A stretch of DNA of 30,741 bases from CAWUKT01 sp963923035. GTDB taxonomy: Bacteria > Bacteroidota > Bacteroidia > J057 > JADKCL01. The stretch covers positions 1-30,741 of the forward strand of contig CAWUKT010000084.1 of assembly GCA_963923035.1 (NCBI GenBank), in the 5' to 3' direction. Under the pieces are notes generated by a model. That model saw nothing but the letters and a program-made list of their open reading frames with translations. It was not told the origin of the DNA and did no database searches. This document shows positions 1 through 7,725 of this stretch, in pieces. The translations under genes were made by a program, and so were the position numbers. The first letter of the stretch is position 1, and every line of letters begins with the position of its first letter.

Positions 1-133
1 GGAAAATCTTCCAAGTCCTGAAGATACCATCGGGGGGCTTAAACTGACGGCTATGACTTGGAGGTGAATACAATTAGGGTTGGAGGCGAATTGGGCGACC
101 TTTTAGGTGGGGGAGTTCGGGTCAAAGCCGAAT

Positions 134-173
134 GGGAAAGGGTGGATGGGAAATGGGATTGGGGGAGAAGGGG
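134..173 (+). other. Candidate G-quadruplex motif
   Basis: Six runs of three or more G (134-136, 140-142, 148-150, 155-157, 161-165, 170-173) are separated by loops of 3-5 bases on the + strand. This fits the usual G3+N1-7 quadruplex rule. It lies in the purine-rich non-coding stretch, and no function is implied. Confidence 0.5.
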
Positions 174-274
174 AATTCAAAATGGTCTATGGAGGGGGAA
201 TTGAGGGCGGGGGACAATGAATTGGGCCTGGAGGTGGGTGAATTAAGGTCCTGGACGAATTCACCCACCCCAGC

Positions 275-463
275 TTTCGTGGAACTTAGTTCCACGAAAC
301 AAAAACAGGGCCTTCAGGCCGCCCAATGGGCATTTTGGTGGAACTAAGTTCCACCAAAGCAATCCTGATCAATACTCGCTTTCGTGGAACTTAGTTCCAC
401 GAAACAAAAACAGGGCCGTTAGGCCACCCAATGGGCATTTTGGTGGAACCAAGTTCCACCAAA
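275..463. repeat. Two-copy structured palindromic element, 105-bp period
   Basis: Two near-identical units (275-358 and 380-463) each contain four hairpin-forming parts in the same order. Part 1 is a perfect 25-bp palindrome with arms TTTCGTGGAAC and GTTCCACGAAA around TTA (275-299, 380-404). Part 2 is GGCC, four bases, GGCC. Part 3 is a small CCC-AAT-GGG hairpin. Part 4 is a second 25-bp palindrome with arms TTTGGTGGAAC and GTTCCACCAAA (334-358, 439-463). The units differ mainly in the loops: ttca versus gtta in part 2, and TAA versus CAA in part 4. One further change, G to A, breaks the outermost pair of part 3. This resembles REP/BIME-type intergenic elements, but no REP-associated transposase gene is in the window. 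Confidence 0.85.
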
Positions 464-653
464 GCGAGCAGGGTGAGCGGTTGAGCCGCCCCATTCCCCG
501 TCATTCCTCCGATAAAACCGCCCAATCTCTTACACATCCAGCTTTTCCGTCCCCACTCTGGCATCCTTTTTGTTTCCATTCCCGTAATACCAACCACAGT
601 TGGGGTTCCCCTTAGCCCGAACTTTGGATTGAAAGGAAATCTATAAGCAAAAG

Positions 654-659
654 AGGAGG
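654..659 (+). promoter_or_regulatory. Ribosome binding site fixing the start at 666
   Basis: A full AGGAGG lies six bases before the ATG at 666. Strong Shine-Dalgarno sequences are rare in this window, so it supports this start. Confidence 0.7.
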
Positions 660-665
660 AAGAAA

Positions 666-1532
666 ATGCGGAAATTTCAGCGCAATCTGGGCCAATGGCT
701 CGGAATTGGCCTGGTAGGCCTTTGTTTATTGTTCGGGGGAGCCACGAGTGCCAATCCCACCCCCGGCGAGGACTTTGTCCGGAAATACAAGTGGATGTTC
801 GACGACGAAGTCTACGAAATGTCCTATTCCATTCCCTGGAAAGTCTACAATTTCTACGAATCCAAGCCCCGGGTCTACGAGAACTACGCGGTCTATGCCT
901 ACGAGCACGCGGACTATACCTTCCTGAACGACTTCGCCCAGGCCCTCAAGAAAAAAGCGGCCGAGGAAGGCCTCAGCGATTGGCAAACCATCCGCTTCAT
1001 TGTCTCCTTTGTCCAGCACCTCACCTATGTCCGCGAAACCGGGGAGTACCCCAAGTTTCCGGTGGAGACCCTGGCCGACCGCGGCGGCGATTGTGAGGAC
1101 ACCTCGATCCTGTTGGCCGCATTGTTGGACCGGCTCGGCTACGACATCATGCTCGTCAACCCGCCCGGCCACATGGCGATCGCCCTCGCCTGCCGCAACT
1201 GTGAGGGGACTTCCTTCGCGAAGGGAGAGCGCCGCTACTTTTACATCGAAACTACCTCCACCGGCTTCGAAGTCGGAGAGCTGCCCAAAGAGTATATTGG
1301 CAACAAGGTGAACCTATTCCCCCTGAAGGCCAGCGAACAAGAGCTGTGGGTCCTGAATGCCAAGCCCAACGAGGCCCCGGACCGCTCCACGGTCTATTAT
1401 GTGCAGGAAGAGGGCGGCCAGGGTGTCCGCCACGCCGGGCCACAGCGGGTCATCACGACCACGACCACCCGGACCATCACCATCAATGGCCGCACCTATA
1501 CCAAGACTACGGTTAGCCACCGGCTGGAATAA
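666..1532 (+). CDS. Exported transglutaminase-like (papain-fold) protein
   Basis: This is a 288-residue protein with an N-terminal signal peptide (basic residues, then a hydrophobic stretch at about 12-28 ending near ATSA). The central part has the layout of a transglutaminase-like cysteine peptidase fold. Cys143 lies in the motif GGDCEDTS, His169 in PPGHMAIAL, and an acidic residue near Glu195 follows, giving a plausible Cys-His-acid triad. The C-terminal 60 residues are low-complexity, with a Thr-rich stretch. Substrate is unknown; such domains act as proteases, amidases or protein cross-linkers outside the cytoplasm. The start is supported by AGGAGG. The thioesterase gene follows after 60 bases and may be co-transcribed. 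Fold assignment is confident; specific activity is not. Confidence 0.85.
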   Translation: MRKFQRNLGQWLGIGLVGLCLLFGGATSANPTPGEDFVRKYKWMFDDEVYEMSYSIPWKVYNFYESKPRVYENYAVYAYEHADYTFLNDFAQALKKKAAEEGLSDWQTIRFIVSFVQHLTYVRETGEYPKFPVETLADRGGDCEDTSILLAALLDRLGYDIMLVNPPGHMAIALACRNCEGTSFAKGERRYFYIETTSTGFEVGELPKEYIGNKVNLFPLKASEQELWVLNAKPNEAPDRSTVYYVQEEGGQGVRHAGPQRVITTTTTRTITINGRTYTKTTVSHRLE

Positions 1533-1592
1533 GCCGAATTCCCTTTGGCCTCCATCCAATTCTCCCGTATTTTCGCAGGAAGCAATACGACT

Positions 1593-2096
1593 ATGGAGAT
1601 CAAAGAACTCAGTTCCATTCAGGCAGAAATCATGCAGCAGGTCATCGACGAGATGATCCCCGTCCACAAGTTCCTCGGCGTCACGCTGGTGGAAGTTAAG
1701 TTGGGATACGCCCTGCTGAAGTTGCCCTTTCGCCCGGAACTGGTCGGAGATCCCCGGGTCAGCCGTTGGCACGGCGGCATCATTGCGGCGCTGTTGGATT
1801 CCGCGGGTGGAGCCGCGGCCATCACCACGTTGACCGGCGAAGAAGACCAATGCTCGAGCATCGACATCCGTTTGGATTACCTGCGGCCGGGCAAGCCCCT
1901 CGATTTATTGGCGGAAGGCAAAGTGGTGCGGGATGGCAGCTCGGTCCTGTTCACTACGATGCGGGCCTGGCACCCCGAGACGGGCGAGACCGTGACCGAA
2001 GGCCGGGCCGTTTACCGCGTCAAGCGGGTCGGTTCTGGAAATGCATTGTTGGATGCGCCGGTTTCCTCGTCCGAGGAACCCTCAACGGAGGAGTAG
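1593..2096 (+). CDS. PaaI-family hotdog-fold thioesterase
   Basis: This 167-residue protein has the signature of PaaI/YdiI acyl-CoA thioesterases. The motif RWHGGIIAALLDSAGG (HGG followed by an Asp in the hotdog helix) is clear, and DIRLDYLRPG is the typical following strand. The family hydrolyses acyl- or aryl-CoA thioesters in the cytoplasm. I chose the ATG at 1593, because the frame is also open from a TTG at 1545 but the extra 16 residues do not resemble the family; a weak AGGAAG precedes 1593. The C-terminus has a Ser/Glu-rich tail beyond the fold. Its last 15 bases overlap the end of the convergent gene on the other strand (2082-2096). The substrate cannot be told from sequence. Confidence 0.88.
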   Translation: MEIKELSSIQAEIMQQVIDEMIPVHKFLGVTLVEVKLGYALLKLPFRPELVGDPRVSRWHGGIIAALLDSAGGAAAITTLTGEEDQCSSIDIRLDYLRPGKPLDLLAEGKVVRDGSSVLFTTMRAWHPETGETVTEGRAVYRVKRVGSGNALLDAPVSSSEEPSTEE

Positions 2097-4127
2097 CTTC
2101 TTGCGGATCCATTTCCCTTCTATTTCCAACTCCACCACATACATTCCCCGCGGCCAATTTCCGGCCGGAAGTTCCACCATTGAACTTCCCCGAATCTCAT
2201 TTTCCCATATCCGTTTCCCCCAACTGTCCCTGACCTGAATGCGCGTTGGTCGGAGGGATTCCCATTGCACCTGAACCTGCTCCGAGGCGGGGTTCGGGAA
2301 AATGGACCACTGGCGAGCGGGATCGAGGGGAGTGGGCGCAGGGACGGTCGTGGTATCGCTGCGGACGAGAATCATCCAGTCGGCGTCGGGTTCGGCGGGG
2401 GGAATGCCGAGGCTGACCGCGCCGGGACCGCTCACCTGGGTCACCGAACCGGATTGCAGGGCTCCGCCAGTTCGGGGATTGTACCAATCGACGAAATAGG
2501 ATTGGGCGTCGGGCAATTGGAGGCTGATGGAACTGCCTTCGAGGGCGTAGACGGCATAGGTTTCACCCAGCGCGGCGAGGCACCAGGCATCCCCGGCCAG
2601 GACATGGCTGTCGGCGGGGAGGAGTTGGGGTAAGGGCAAATAGGTGGAGAAAAAGGCATGGGCGTGGTGGGCGACCTGCCACAGGCTGTCCCGAGAGCGA
2701 AAATCGCCGCAGTCCTGGTCGTTTTGGACGTGGTCAAGGCCAAATAGAAAGGCGACTCCGGCCCCGCCGCCCATGAGATTCCCATAGAGGGCTTGCCGCC
2801 GGGCGGCGGCAAAATTGTCGGGGGCGGTGGCGCCCGGATACAAGGTGGCGGGGAGGATCCCCGTATTGGACGGACCCTGGTCCGTACTGAAGACCACCCA
2901 ATTCTGGCCCAGGGCCTGGGACTGTTGGACCCACCGCAAGGTGGAGGCGTGGATGTCTTCCAGCTCCGCATACAAGGCGGCCCCGGTCAGCTCCGGACTT
3001 TCTCCCAGGATCTCTGAATAGGTCAGGATTTCAGTGGAGGCAGGATTGTTCAGGAGGATGGGATGCCGGTAGGGATCCCACTCAAAAAACCAAGCGGCGT
3101 CTTCCGCTTGCCGTTCTTCCCCGAGCCCGTTCTCTTCTCCCAAGTCCCAGATGATCCCCGGCAAATGCGCCAACCGACTGACCATCTCCCGGTAGTACAG
3201 AAAGCGTTTCGGCCCGAGTTCTCCATTGTCCAACAGTTCTTCATTCTCCTTTTCTTGCAGCACCAACCGCACCACAATCCCCTTCTGGTTGGCGTAGGCC
3301 AGCAATTTTTCCCATTGGTCCAACTTCGAACAATCAAATCTTTCCCGTTCGGTGGGCTGGGTCCAGGGCCAGATATTCTCGCCCTCTCCCTCCACATTCA
3401 TCGTCAGCACCATCATCCCCGTCATGCCCTGCTCCGCCAGATAATTCACCGCGCCGACGACTCCTTTTCCCCGTCCATTCGCCCAGCTCTCATCCCCCGC
3501 ATTCCAATCCGCCGTATGCGCCTGCCAATCGACGAGCGTCCCGGCGAGACCATAGGTGCTGTCAAATGCTTCCGAGGCGAGGAAATTTTCGGGGCTGTTC
3601 GGGCCGACCATGAGGTAGCGGCTGCTGTCCCCACTGAAGACGGGGTAGCGGCCCCCATCATAGCCAATATGGCCCCGGGCGCGGAGGTCGGGACGGGTCG
3701 CGGTATTGGATAAAATGCTGAGGGTGCCGGTCAGGCTGTCATTGGGAAGGGAAGCTCCGGCGGTGGGTTGGTCGGAATAAATGAGGTCGGTGCCCCGGCG
3801 AAAGGAGACGGAGTAGTTCCAATCACCGCTGCGGGGCGGGGAAAAATGGACCCGCCAAAACTGGCCGCCATTGGTCCCCGAATTGGCCGCATCGCCATCC
3901 GCGGCGAAATGGCCGGGGACTACGATCTGCTGGTTGCCCTGTTGAAAGGTGACCTCCAGCCGAAAATCGGTAAAGGGATTGGGAGAATTGGTTTCGGAAG
4001 TGAGGGGGCCGGGTACGAGGAGGGAAACGCGGTGGAAGGGGCGGAGTTGACCCTGCACGAGTACCTGTCCCGGAAGTAGAGCGGGGAGGGAAAACAGGAT
4101 CAGGAGAATGCCCAGGGACCAACGCAT
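2082..4127 (-). CDS. Secreted DUF5060-type glycoside hydrolase-like protein with T9SS tail
   Basis: The product is 681 residues. A signal peptide (1-20) is followed by a DUF5060-like beta-sandwich (about 25-140) and a TIM-barrel-like region (about 150-520). That region contains GPNSPENFLASEAFDSTYG and WDLGEEN (327-333), whose Glu residues are candidates for the catalytic acid. A C-terminal beta domain follows, then a T9SS sorting domain (about 606-681) beginning IFPNPASEQVQV and ending in basic residues. The layout matches DUF5060/DUF4038-type putative glycosidases of Bacteroidota that act on polysaccharides at the cell surface. It is the last gene of a four-gene minus-strand operon, 18 bases after the nitrilase stop. 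Its end overlaps the convergent thioesterase gene by 15 bases. The substrate is unknown. Confidence 0.85.
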   Translation of the reverse strand: MRWSLGILLILFSLPALLPGQVLVQGQLRPFHRVSLLVPGPLTSETNSPNPFTDFRLEVTFQQGNQQIVVPGHFAADGDAANSGTNGGQFWRVHFSPPRSGDWNYSVSFRRGTDLIYSDQPTAGASLPNDSLTGTLSILSNTATRPDLRARGHIGYDGGRYPVFSGDSSRYLMVGPNSPENFLASEAFDSTYGLAGTLVDWQAHTADWNAGDESWANGRGKGVVGAVNYLAEQGMTGMMVLTMNVEGEGENIWPWTQPTERERFDCSKLDQWEKLLAYANQKGIVVRLVLQEKENEELLDNGELGPKRFLYYREMVSRLAHLPGIIWDLGEENGLGEERQAEDAAWFFEWDPYRHPILLNNPASTEILTYSEILGESPELTGAALYAELEDIHASTLRWVQQSQALGQNWVVFSTDQGPSNTGILPATLYPGATAPDNFAAARRQALYGNLMGGGAGVAFLFGLDHVQNDQDCGDFRSRDSLWQVAHHAHAFFSTYLPLPQLLPADSHVLAGDAWCLAALGETYAVYALEGSSISLQLPDAQSYFVDWYNPRTGGALQSGSVTQVSGPGAVSLGIPPAEPDADWMILVRSDTTTVPAPTPLDPARQWSIFPNPASEQVQVQWESLRPTRIQVRDSWGKRIWENEIRGSSMVELPAGNWPRGMYVVELEIEGKWIRKKLLLR

Positions 4128-4145
4128 GGCCCAAGATCGTAAATT

Positions 4146-5093
4146 TCACTGATTCCGTTGGCGGTCCACCGTAAAACCGAAGACATCCCGGCGTTGGTAA
4201 TGGCCGGTGACATCGAGGGCCATCCGCTCGCGGATGGTCGCCGATAGGTCCGGGAGGTCCCAGACCAGCAGTTCGTCGTCGACGCCGCCGGGCCCAGCGA
4301 CCAATTCGCCGTCCGGGCCGTAAATGGCGCTGCCGCCCCGCATGATCCATTGATCCGGATCGGAGGCGATCTCATCCGGCAGGGGAATCCCCTCCGGCAA
4401 TTCCTTGGCTTGCATGCGCGCGCCGGCCGCAATCACAAAGCAGCGGCCTTCCAGCGCATAGTGCCGGCTGGCGAGGTGGTTCTGCTCCTTGACGTGGGGC
4501 CACAGGGCGAGGTGCAGGTGTTCGCCGGAGTCGTGGAGGACCTGCCGCGTGAGCGGCATCCAATGTTCCCAGCAAATCATGCCGCCGATGCGGACGCCGT
4601 TGATGTCCACGGCGTGGAGCCCCCCGGCGTCGCCGGGAGCGTGGACGAGCCGCTCGGTATGCGTCGGCATCAGCTTGCGGTGGTGGACACGGAGTTCGCC
4701 GCTCGAATCCAGGATGAGGAGGACATTGTAGAGGGAGCCGTTGCCGGGGCCGGTAGCGACCCGCTCGTTGGCACCCATGACAATGGTGATGTTGTGGGCG
4801 TGGGCGGCTTCGGCGAGGGCCTGGGTTTCCGGGCCCGGGACCTCGATGGCCGAGGCATGGGTCCGGGCGAACAGGTCTTTGGCGGTGGGATCATCCCAGA
4901 TGTTCATGCCGGGACTGATGTCCAGCCAGATGGGATAGCCGCTGAGCCAGGTTTCGGGAAATACGACGAGTTGGGCGCCCTGTTGGGCGGAGGTCTTTAC
5001 GAAGTGGAGGGCCCGTTGTAAACTGGTGGGCAGGTCAAGGTAACTTGGCCCCGCCTGAACCACTGCGACCCGCAGGGAAGCTGGCAGCGCCAC
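4146..5093 (-). CDS. Nitrilase (carbon-nitrogen hydrolase superfamily)
   Basis: This 315-residue cytoplasmic enzyme has the nitrilase catalytic residues: Glu47 in FPETWLSGYP, Lys140 in HHRKLMPTH, and Cys174 in GMICWEHWMPL. The CWEHW form and the RHYALEGRCFVI motif are typical of true nitrilases (aliphatic/aromatic nitrile to acid plus ammonia) rather than amidases. The start is a GTG at 5093, one base after the lipoprotein stop, so translation is probably coupled. No better start keeps the first strand (LRVAVVQAG). A nitrilase between a lipoprotein gene and a secreted hydrolase gene is unusual and I cannot explain the pairing. Cyanide hydratase activity is a less likely alternative. Confidence 0.92.
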   Translation of the reverse strand: MALPASLRVAVVQAGPSYLDLPTSLQRALHFVKTSAQQGAQLVVFPETWLSGYPIWLDISPGMNIWDDPTAKDLFARTHASAIEVPGPETQALAEAAHAHNITIVMGANERVATGPGNGSLYNVLLILDSSGELRVHHRKLMPTHTERLVHAPGDAGGLHAVDINGVRIGGMICWEHWMPLTRQVLHDSGEHLHLALWPHVKEQNHLASRHYALEGRCFVIAAGARMQAKELPEGIPLPDEIASDPDQWIMRGGSAIYGPDGELVAGPGGVDDELLVWDLPDLSATIRERMALDVTGHYQRRDVFGFTVDRQRNQ

Positions 5094-5094
5094 C

Positions 5095-5796
5095 TTAGCG
5101 GAGCTTGATTTGTCCGTTGAGATCGGCGTCGCCCTGCATCAATTCGGCCAGGCTGGCTTCGATCACAACCGACTTGCCATCGGCACCCACAATGGCCCGC
5201 TCATTCTTCTTGACCTTCTTGACGTCCTGTTCAAAGTGGTAGACCGTCTTATAATTGGCCTCGCCGAGGATTTGCATCATCATCGCCTGCTGCATTTCGT
5301 CCTCTCCCTCCATCTCAGTATCGACCTTGTAGTCTCCGGAGAGGGTCAGCTTCTTTCCTTTCAGGGTGAGCTTCCGGGCTTTGTCGGGATCGACATCTCC
5401 ACCGGCCTCACCTTCGAAAATGGCGCCGAGGAAATTGCTTTCACCGAGGAGGTTGTTGAGGTCTTCTACCTCGTCGAAGTCACAGGAGAAGCCAAAGATG
5501 TAAGTTTCCTTGTCGCTGAGGTTCTTTACGTTGTGGATACCGGCCATGCTTTCCAGTCCCATGACCATTTCCTCATCCTCAAACATGCCATCCAGCTCGC
5601 CCATATCGATTTCTTCTTCTCCACCTTCAGCCAGGCCTTCCATGAAGCCAGCCAGTTCCCCCATGTCGACCTTGAAGACAATGTTTCCGGAGCCATCGCG
5701 GTTGATGGTGATTTCTTCCAGGATGTCAAAGCAAGAACTGCTCAGGAAGACGGTGAGCAGCAGGAAAATGGGGAGAAAAAGTTTGGATAATTTCAT
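5095..5796 (-). CDS. Acidic lipoprotein of unknown function
   Basis: This 233-residue protein begins with a lipoprotein signal (hydrophobic stretch, then LSSSC with Cys22), so it should be lipid-anchored. After ITINRDGSGNIVFKVDMGE comes a very acidic, Gly/Glu/Met-rich segment (about 45-85). Mixed beta-strand-like sequence follows, with Lys-rich patches (about 140-155 and 190-200). The opening strand motif, a short repeated DxSG-type start of a beta domain, is common in Bacteroidota hypothetical lipoproteins and somewhat like LppM domains, but I do not recognise a named family. It sits between the ABC exporter (15-base gap) and the nitrilase (1-base gap), so it is probably co-expressed. No Shine-Dalgarno is visible. 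Confidence 0.75.
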   Translation of the reverse strand: MKLSKLFLPIFLLLTVFLSSSCFDILEEITINRDGSGNIVFKVDMGELAGFMEGLAEGGEEEIDMGELDGMFEDEEMVMGLESMAGIHNVKNLSDKETYIFGFSCDFDEVEDLNNLLGESNFLGAIFEGEAGGDVDPDKARKLTLKGKKLTLSGDYKVDTEMEGEDEMQQAMMMQILGEANYKTVYHFEQDVKKVKKNERAIVGADGKSVVIEASLAELMQGDADLNGQIKLR

Positions 5797-5811
5797 ATCG
5801 AAAAATAAGGG

Positions 5812-7599
5812 TTAGGCAAATTGAAGGGTATAGAGGCGTTTGTAAACGCCTTCCTGGTCCAGCAGCTCCTGGTGGTTGCCGCGTTCGATGACCTGGCCCT
5901 TGTCCATGACCAGGATGAGGTCGGCCTTCTGGATGGTGGACAATCGGTGGGCAATGATGATGGAGGTCCGGCCGTGCATGACCTTGTCGATGGCCGCCTG
6001 GATCATCTCTTCGGATTCCGTATCAATGTTCGAAGTGGCCTCGTCCAGAATAAGGACTGATGGGTTGAATACGACCACCCGGGCAAATGCGATCAGCTGT
6101 CGCTGACCGGCCGAAAGGGTGGAACCCCGCTCCTGCACCTCGTAGTGGTAGCCGCCGGGAAGTCGCATGATGAAGTCGTGGGCGCCCACAATCTTCGCCG
6201 CTTCCTGGGCCTGCTCCAAGGTGATTTCTTCGTTGTTCAGGGTAATGTTCTCCAGCACCGAACCCGAAAACAGGAAGACATCCTGCAATACAAGTCCGAC
6301 CTGACTCCGCAGGTAGTCCAGCTTGAGGTCCGCGATGTCGACGCCATTCAGGGAGATCTTGCCCCGGTTGATTTCGTAGAAACGGGACAACAGGTTGATG
6401 ATCGTACTTTTTCCTGCTCCCGTCGACCCCACAATCGCGACCGTATTGCCGGGCTTGACATCAAAGCTCACATCCCGGAGCACCCAGTCGTGGTCTTTAT
6501 AGGCAAACCACACCTTATTGAACTCAATGCCGACTTGACAGCCGCCGTTGTTGTCCTTTCGGAGGGGAACCTCGGTCAGGGTGCCGTCGTCGGGAATCTT
6601 ATCGTCCGTGTCGAGGATACCAAAGATGCGTTCGGCGCTCACCATCCCCAATTGCAGGGTATTGAAGCGGTCGGCCAGCATCCGGATGGGCCGGAAGAAC
6701 ATGGAGATGTACATGATGAAGGCGACCAGGGTCCCGAAGGTGACGAAGCCGTCGAGGACATTGCCCACTCCGTACCAGACCAGCAGGGCCGTGGCCAGTG
6801 CCGTGACGATTTCCACCACCGGGAAGAAGATGCTGTACGCCAGGACCGACTTGAGGTTGGCGTTGAGGTGGTTTTCATTGATCTGCCGGAAGCGTTCGGC
6901 CTCGACGTCTTCCCGGCTGAAAATCTGGGTCACCAACATGCCCGTGATGTGCTCCTGGAGAAAGGAGTTCATCTTGGAAACATATTTCCTGACGCCCTGA
7001 AAGGCAGTCTTGATGGCATTTTTGAAGAAGTAGGTCGCAAACAGGAGAATGGGAATGGTGGTGAGGATCACCAGGGTCAGCCGCCAGGAAATCGCCATCA
7101 TCACGGCAAAGATCATGACCAATTGAAGAATCTCTCCGAGGATGTTTACGAGGCCCTGCGAGAAGACATCGTTTAGGGTTTCGACGTCGGAAATGGTCCG
7201 CGTCTGCAACATCCCGACCGGGTTCCGGTCAAAAAAGCGGGCCTGCAACGACGTAATATGCCCGAAGACCTGCCGCCGCAGGTCGTGGATGACGACCTGC
7301 CCCAACCACCCTGTCAACAGGGTATTGAAGTACATCAGAACTGCCCGCAAGACCAATAATCCCAGGATCACCACAATCCAAAACCGCACGCCACTGACAT
7401 TCCCGTACTGCGTGGGATTGTCGAGGATGTACTGAAACAAATAGGGGATGGCCGGAGCCAATACCGCCAGCAAAATGGTCAACAACAGGGCGAGGAAAAA
7501 CCAACCCCGGTAGGGGCGGGTATACGAGAGGATGCGCCGTACCAACGGCCACTCAAATGCGGAACCTTTTGGGGTGGAAGATGTGGATGCTTGCGCCAT
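5812..7599 (-). CDS. ABC exporter, fused membrane and ATPase domains (MsbA-like)
   Basis: The product is 595 residues from the ATG at 7599. The N-terminal half is a type I exporter membrane domain with about six transmembrane segments (residues about 35-300). The C-terminal nucleotide-binding domain has Walker A GSTGAGKST (about 391-399), signature LSAGQRQ (about 495-501), Walker B VLILDEAT and the H-loop IIIAHRLST. Such half-transporters dimerise and export lipids, peptides or drugs; the substrate here is unknown. The frame is open upstream to an ATG at 7662 (616 residues), but those 21 residues look unlike the family and would overlap the promoter candidate at 7609-7616. First gene of the operon with the lipoprotein, nitrilase and glycosidase-like genes. 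Confidence 0.93.
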   Translation of the reverse strand: MAQASTSSTPKGSAFEWPLVRRILSYTRPYRGWFFLALLLTILLAVLAPAIPYLFQYILDNPTQYGNVSGVRFWIVVILGLLVLRAVLMYFNTLLTGWLGQVVIHDLRRQVFGHITSLQARFFDRNPVGMLQTRTISDVETLNDVFSQGLVNILGEILQLVMIFAVMMAISWRLTLVILTTIPILLFATYFFKNAIKTAFQGVRKYVSKMNSFLQEHITGMLVTQIFSREDVEAERFRQINENHLNANLKSVLAYSIFFPVVEIVTALATALLVWYGVGNVLDGFVTFGTLVAFIMYISMFFRPIRMLADRFNTLQLGMVSAERIFGILDTDDKIPDDGTLTEVPLRKDNNGGCQVGIEFNKVWFAYKDHDWVLRDVSFDVKPGNTVAIVGSTGAGKSTIINLLSRFYEINRGKISLNGVDIADLKLDYLRSQVGLVLQDVFLFSGSVLENITLNNEEITLEQAQEAAKIVGAHDFIMRLPGGYHYEVQERGSTLSAGQRQLIAFARVVVFNPSVLILDEATSNIDTESEEMIQAAIDKVMHGRTSIIIAHRLSTIQKADLILVMDKGQVIERGNHQELLDQEGVYKRLYTLQFA

Positions 7600-7608
7600 G
7601 TAGAAGGC

Positions 7609-7616
7609 CAAAGATA
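7609..7616 (-). promoter_or_regulatory. Candidate -7 element TATCTTTG of the ABC operon
   Basis: On the minus strand TATCTTTG matches the Bacteroidota -7 consensus TAnnTTTG exactly and ends nine bases before the ATG at 7599. Transcription would begin at or very near the start codon. No clear -33 TTG at the right distance was found, so support is moderate. Confidence 0.45.
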
Positions 7617-7676
7617 ACAAACTCCCTCCAATGAAGTCGGCTTTTTTCCCGACCTCATCCATGCCCCCACAACATG

Positions 7677-7708
7677 AAAAAGGCCACTCCGCGAACGAAG
7701 TGGCCTTT
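7677..7708 (-). terminator. Intrinsic terminator of the large T9SS gene
   Basis: A perfect 10-bp stem (AAAGGCCACT at 7679-7688 with AGTGGCCTTT at 7699-7708, 10-base loop) is followed on the minus strand by a run of five T. It lies 17 bases beyond the stop of the 7726-10365 gene, and it insulates the ABC operon. Confidence 0.85.
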
Positions 7709-7725
7709 CTCCTAAATACGTTTTC

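Larger units (their letters stand above)
1..665. other. Non-coding leader region, purine-rich, with structured repeat
   Basis: I see no convincing gene here. Short open frames exist, but they run through the palindromic repeats at 275-463. Bases 1-250 are strongly purine-biased on the + strand, with many G runs, and 480-620 are more pyrimidine-rich. A small inverted repeat (CCAAC, four bases, GTTGG) sits at about 591-604. The transglutaminase-like gene downstream must have its promoter here, but I found no clean TAnnTTTG element. Confidence 0.6.

Noticed and set aside
391..597. Small minus-strand open frame in the leader region
   Set aside because: It is largely the translation of the palindromic repeat and has no homology pattern or ribosome site.
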